Below, piece after piece: positions 14,796-14,821 of a stretch of 14,821 nt of DNA (positions within the stretch are counted from its first letter, which is position 1; each line of letters starts with the position of its first letter). The DNA lies in the NCBI GenBank assembly GCA_012960755.1, contig DUAT01000085.1:9721-24541 (forward strand), written 5' to 3'. Source of the DNA: Gammaproteobacteria bacterium. Lineage in GTDB: Bacteria > Pseudomonadota > Gammaproteobacteria > Pseudomonadales > Azotimanducaceae_A. Below the pieces are notes generated by a model, which worked only from the letters and a program-made list of their open reading frames with translations, was not told where the DNA came from and ran no database searches. The position numbers and the translations under genes were made by a program.

Positions 14796-14821
14796 AGTAA
14801 TGGGGTCGGAAGTAATGGGGT
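14796..14821 (+). repeat. AGTAATGGGGTCGGA motif, right copy plus partial tandem copy
   Basis: An exact copy of the motif at 18-32 (14796-14810) is followed directly by its first 11 bases again (14811-14821, cut by the window end). Tandem arrangement suggests a longer array or repeat unit continuing beyond the window. Confidence 0.6.

Overview
The window looks like chromosomal DNA from a gammaproteobacterium, possibly marine. The grounds are a Yej-type peptide importer, a fatty acid cis/trans isomerase, an RND-efflux adaptor remnant and a HigBA pair. This assignment is inferred from gene content only. Most of the window, roughly 1-10725, reads as an accessory region worked over by mobile DNA: intact genes alternate with truncated ones, and the breaks often coincide with repeats. 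The right third is an ordinary transporter operon.

Layout. 1-590: repeat-rich DNA and a minus-strand gene stump. 657-3008 (+): a GC-rich, apparently intact fatty acid cis/trans isomerase (cti). 3015-3756 (-): a truncated membrane-anchored FlgO/TolB-like protein cut off by the 3' end of cti. 3757-4193: no gene. 4194-6392 (-): a secreted sulfatase with a dockerin-like module and a lysine/serine tail. 6480-7460 (+): a decayed DDE integrase-type transposase. About 7490-7524 (-): a fragment of tRNA-Phe. 7650-8209 (-): a higBA toxin-antitoxin operon. 8359-9546 (-): an unrecognised protein whose upstream region is frameshifted. 9824-10630 (+): an RND membrane-fusion protein without its N-terminus. 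10726-14707 (-): yejA-yejB-yejE without yejF.

Repeats tie the accessory part together. A 41-bp sequence occurs in inverted orientation at 6439-6479 and 9783-9823, and its edges are the break points of the transposase and of the efflux adaptor. A 59-bp direct repeat lies at 225-283 and 9716-9774, and a 21-bp inverted repeat lies near both copies. A 15-bp motif, AGTAATGGGGTCGGA, occurs near both ends of the window.

Functionally, cti would harden membranes under solvent or heat stress, the sulfatase would act outside the cytoplasm on a sulfated substrate, and YejABE would import peptides if an ATPase is supplied from elsewhere. I see no multi-gene system here that I could call new with confidence. 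The strongest leads are the repeat and junction architecture, the sulfatase C-terminus, and a HigB toxin that appears to lack a conserved active-site arginine.
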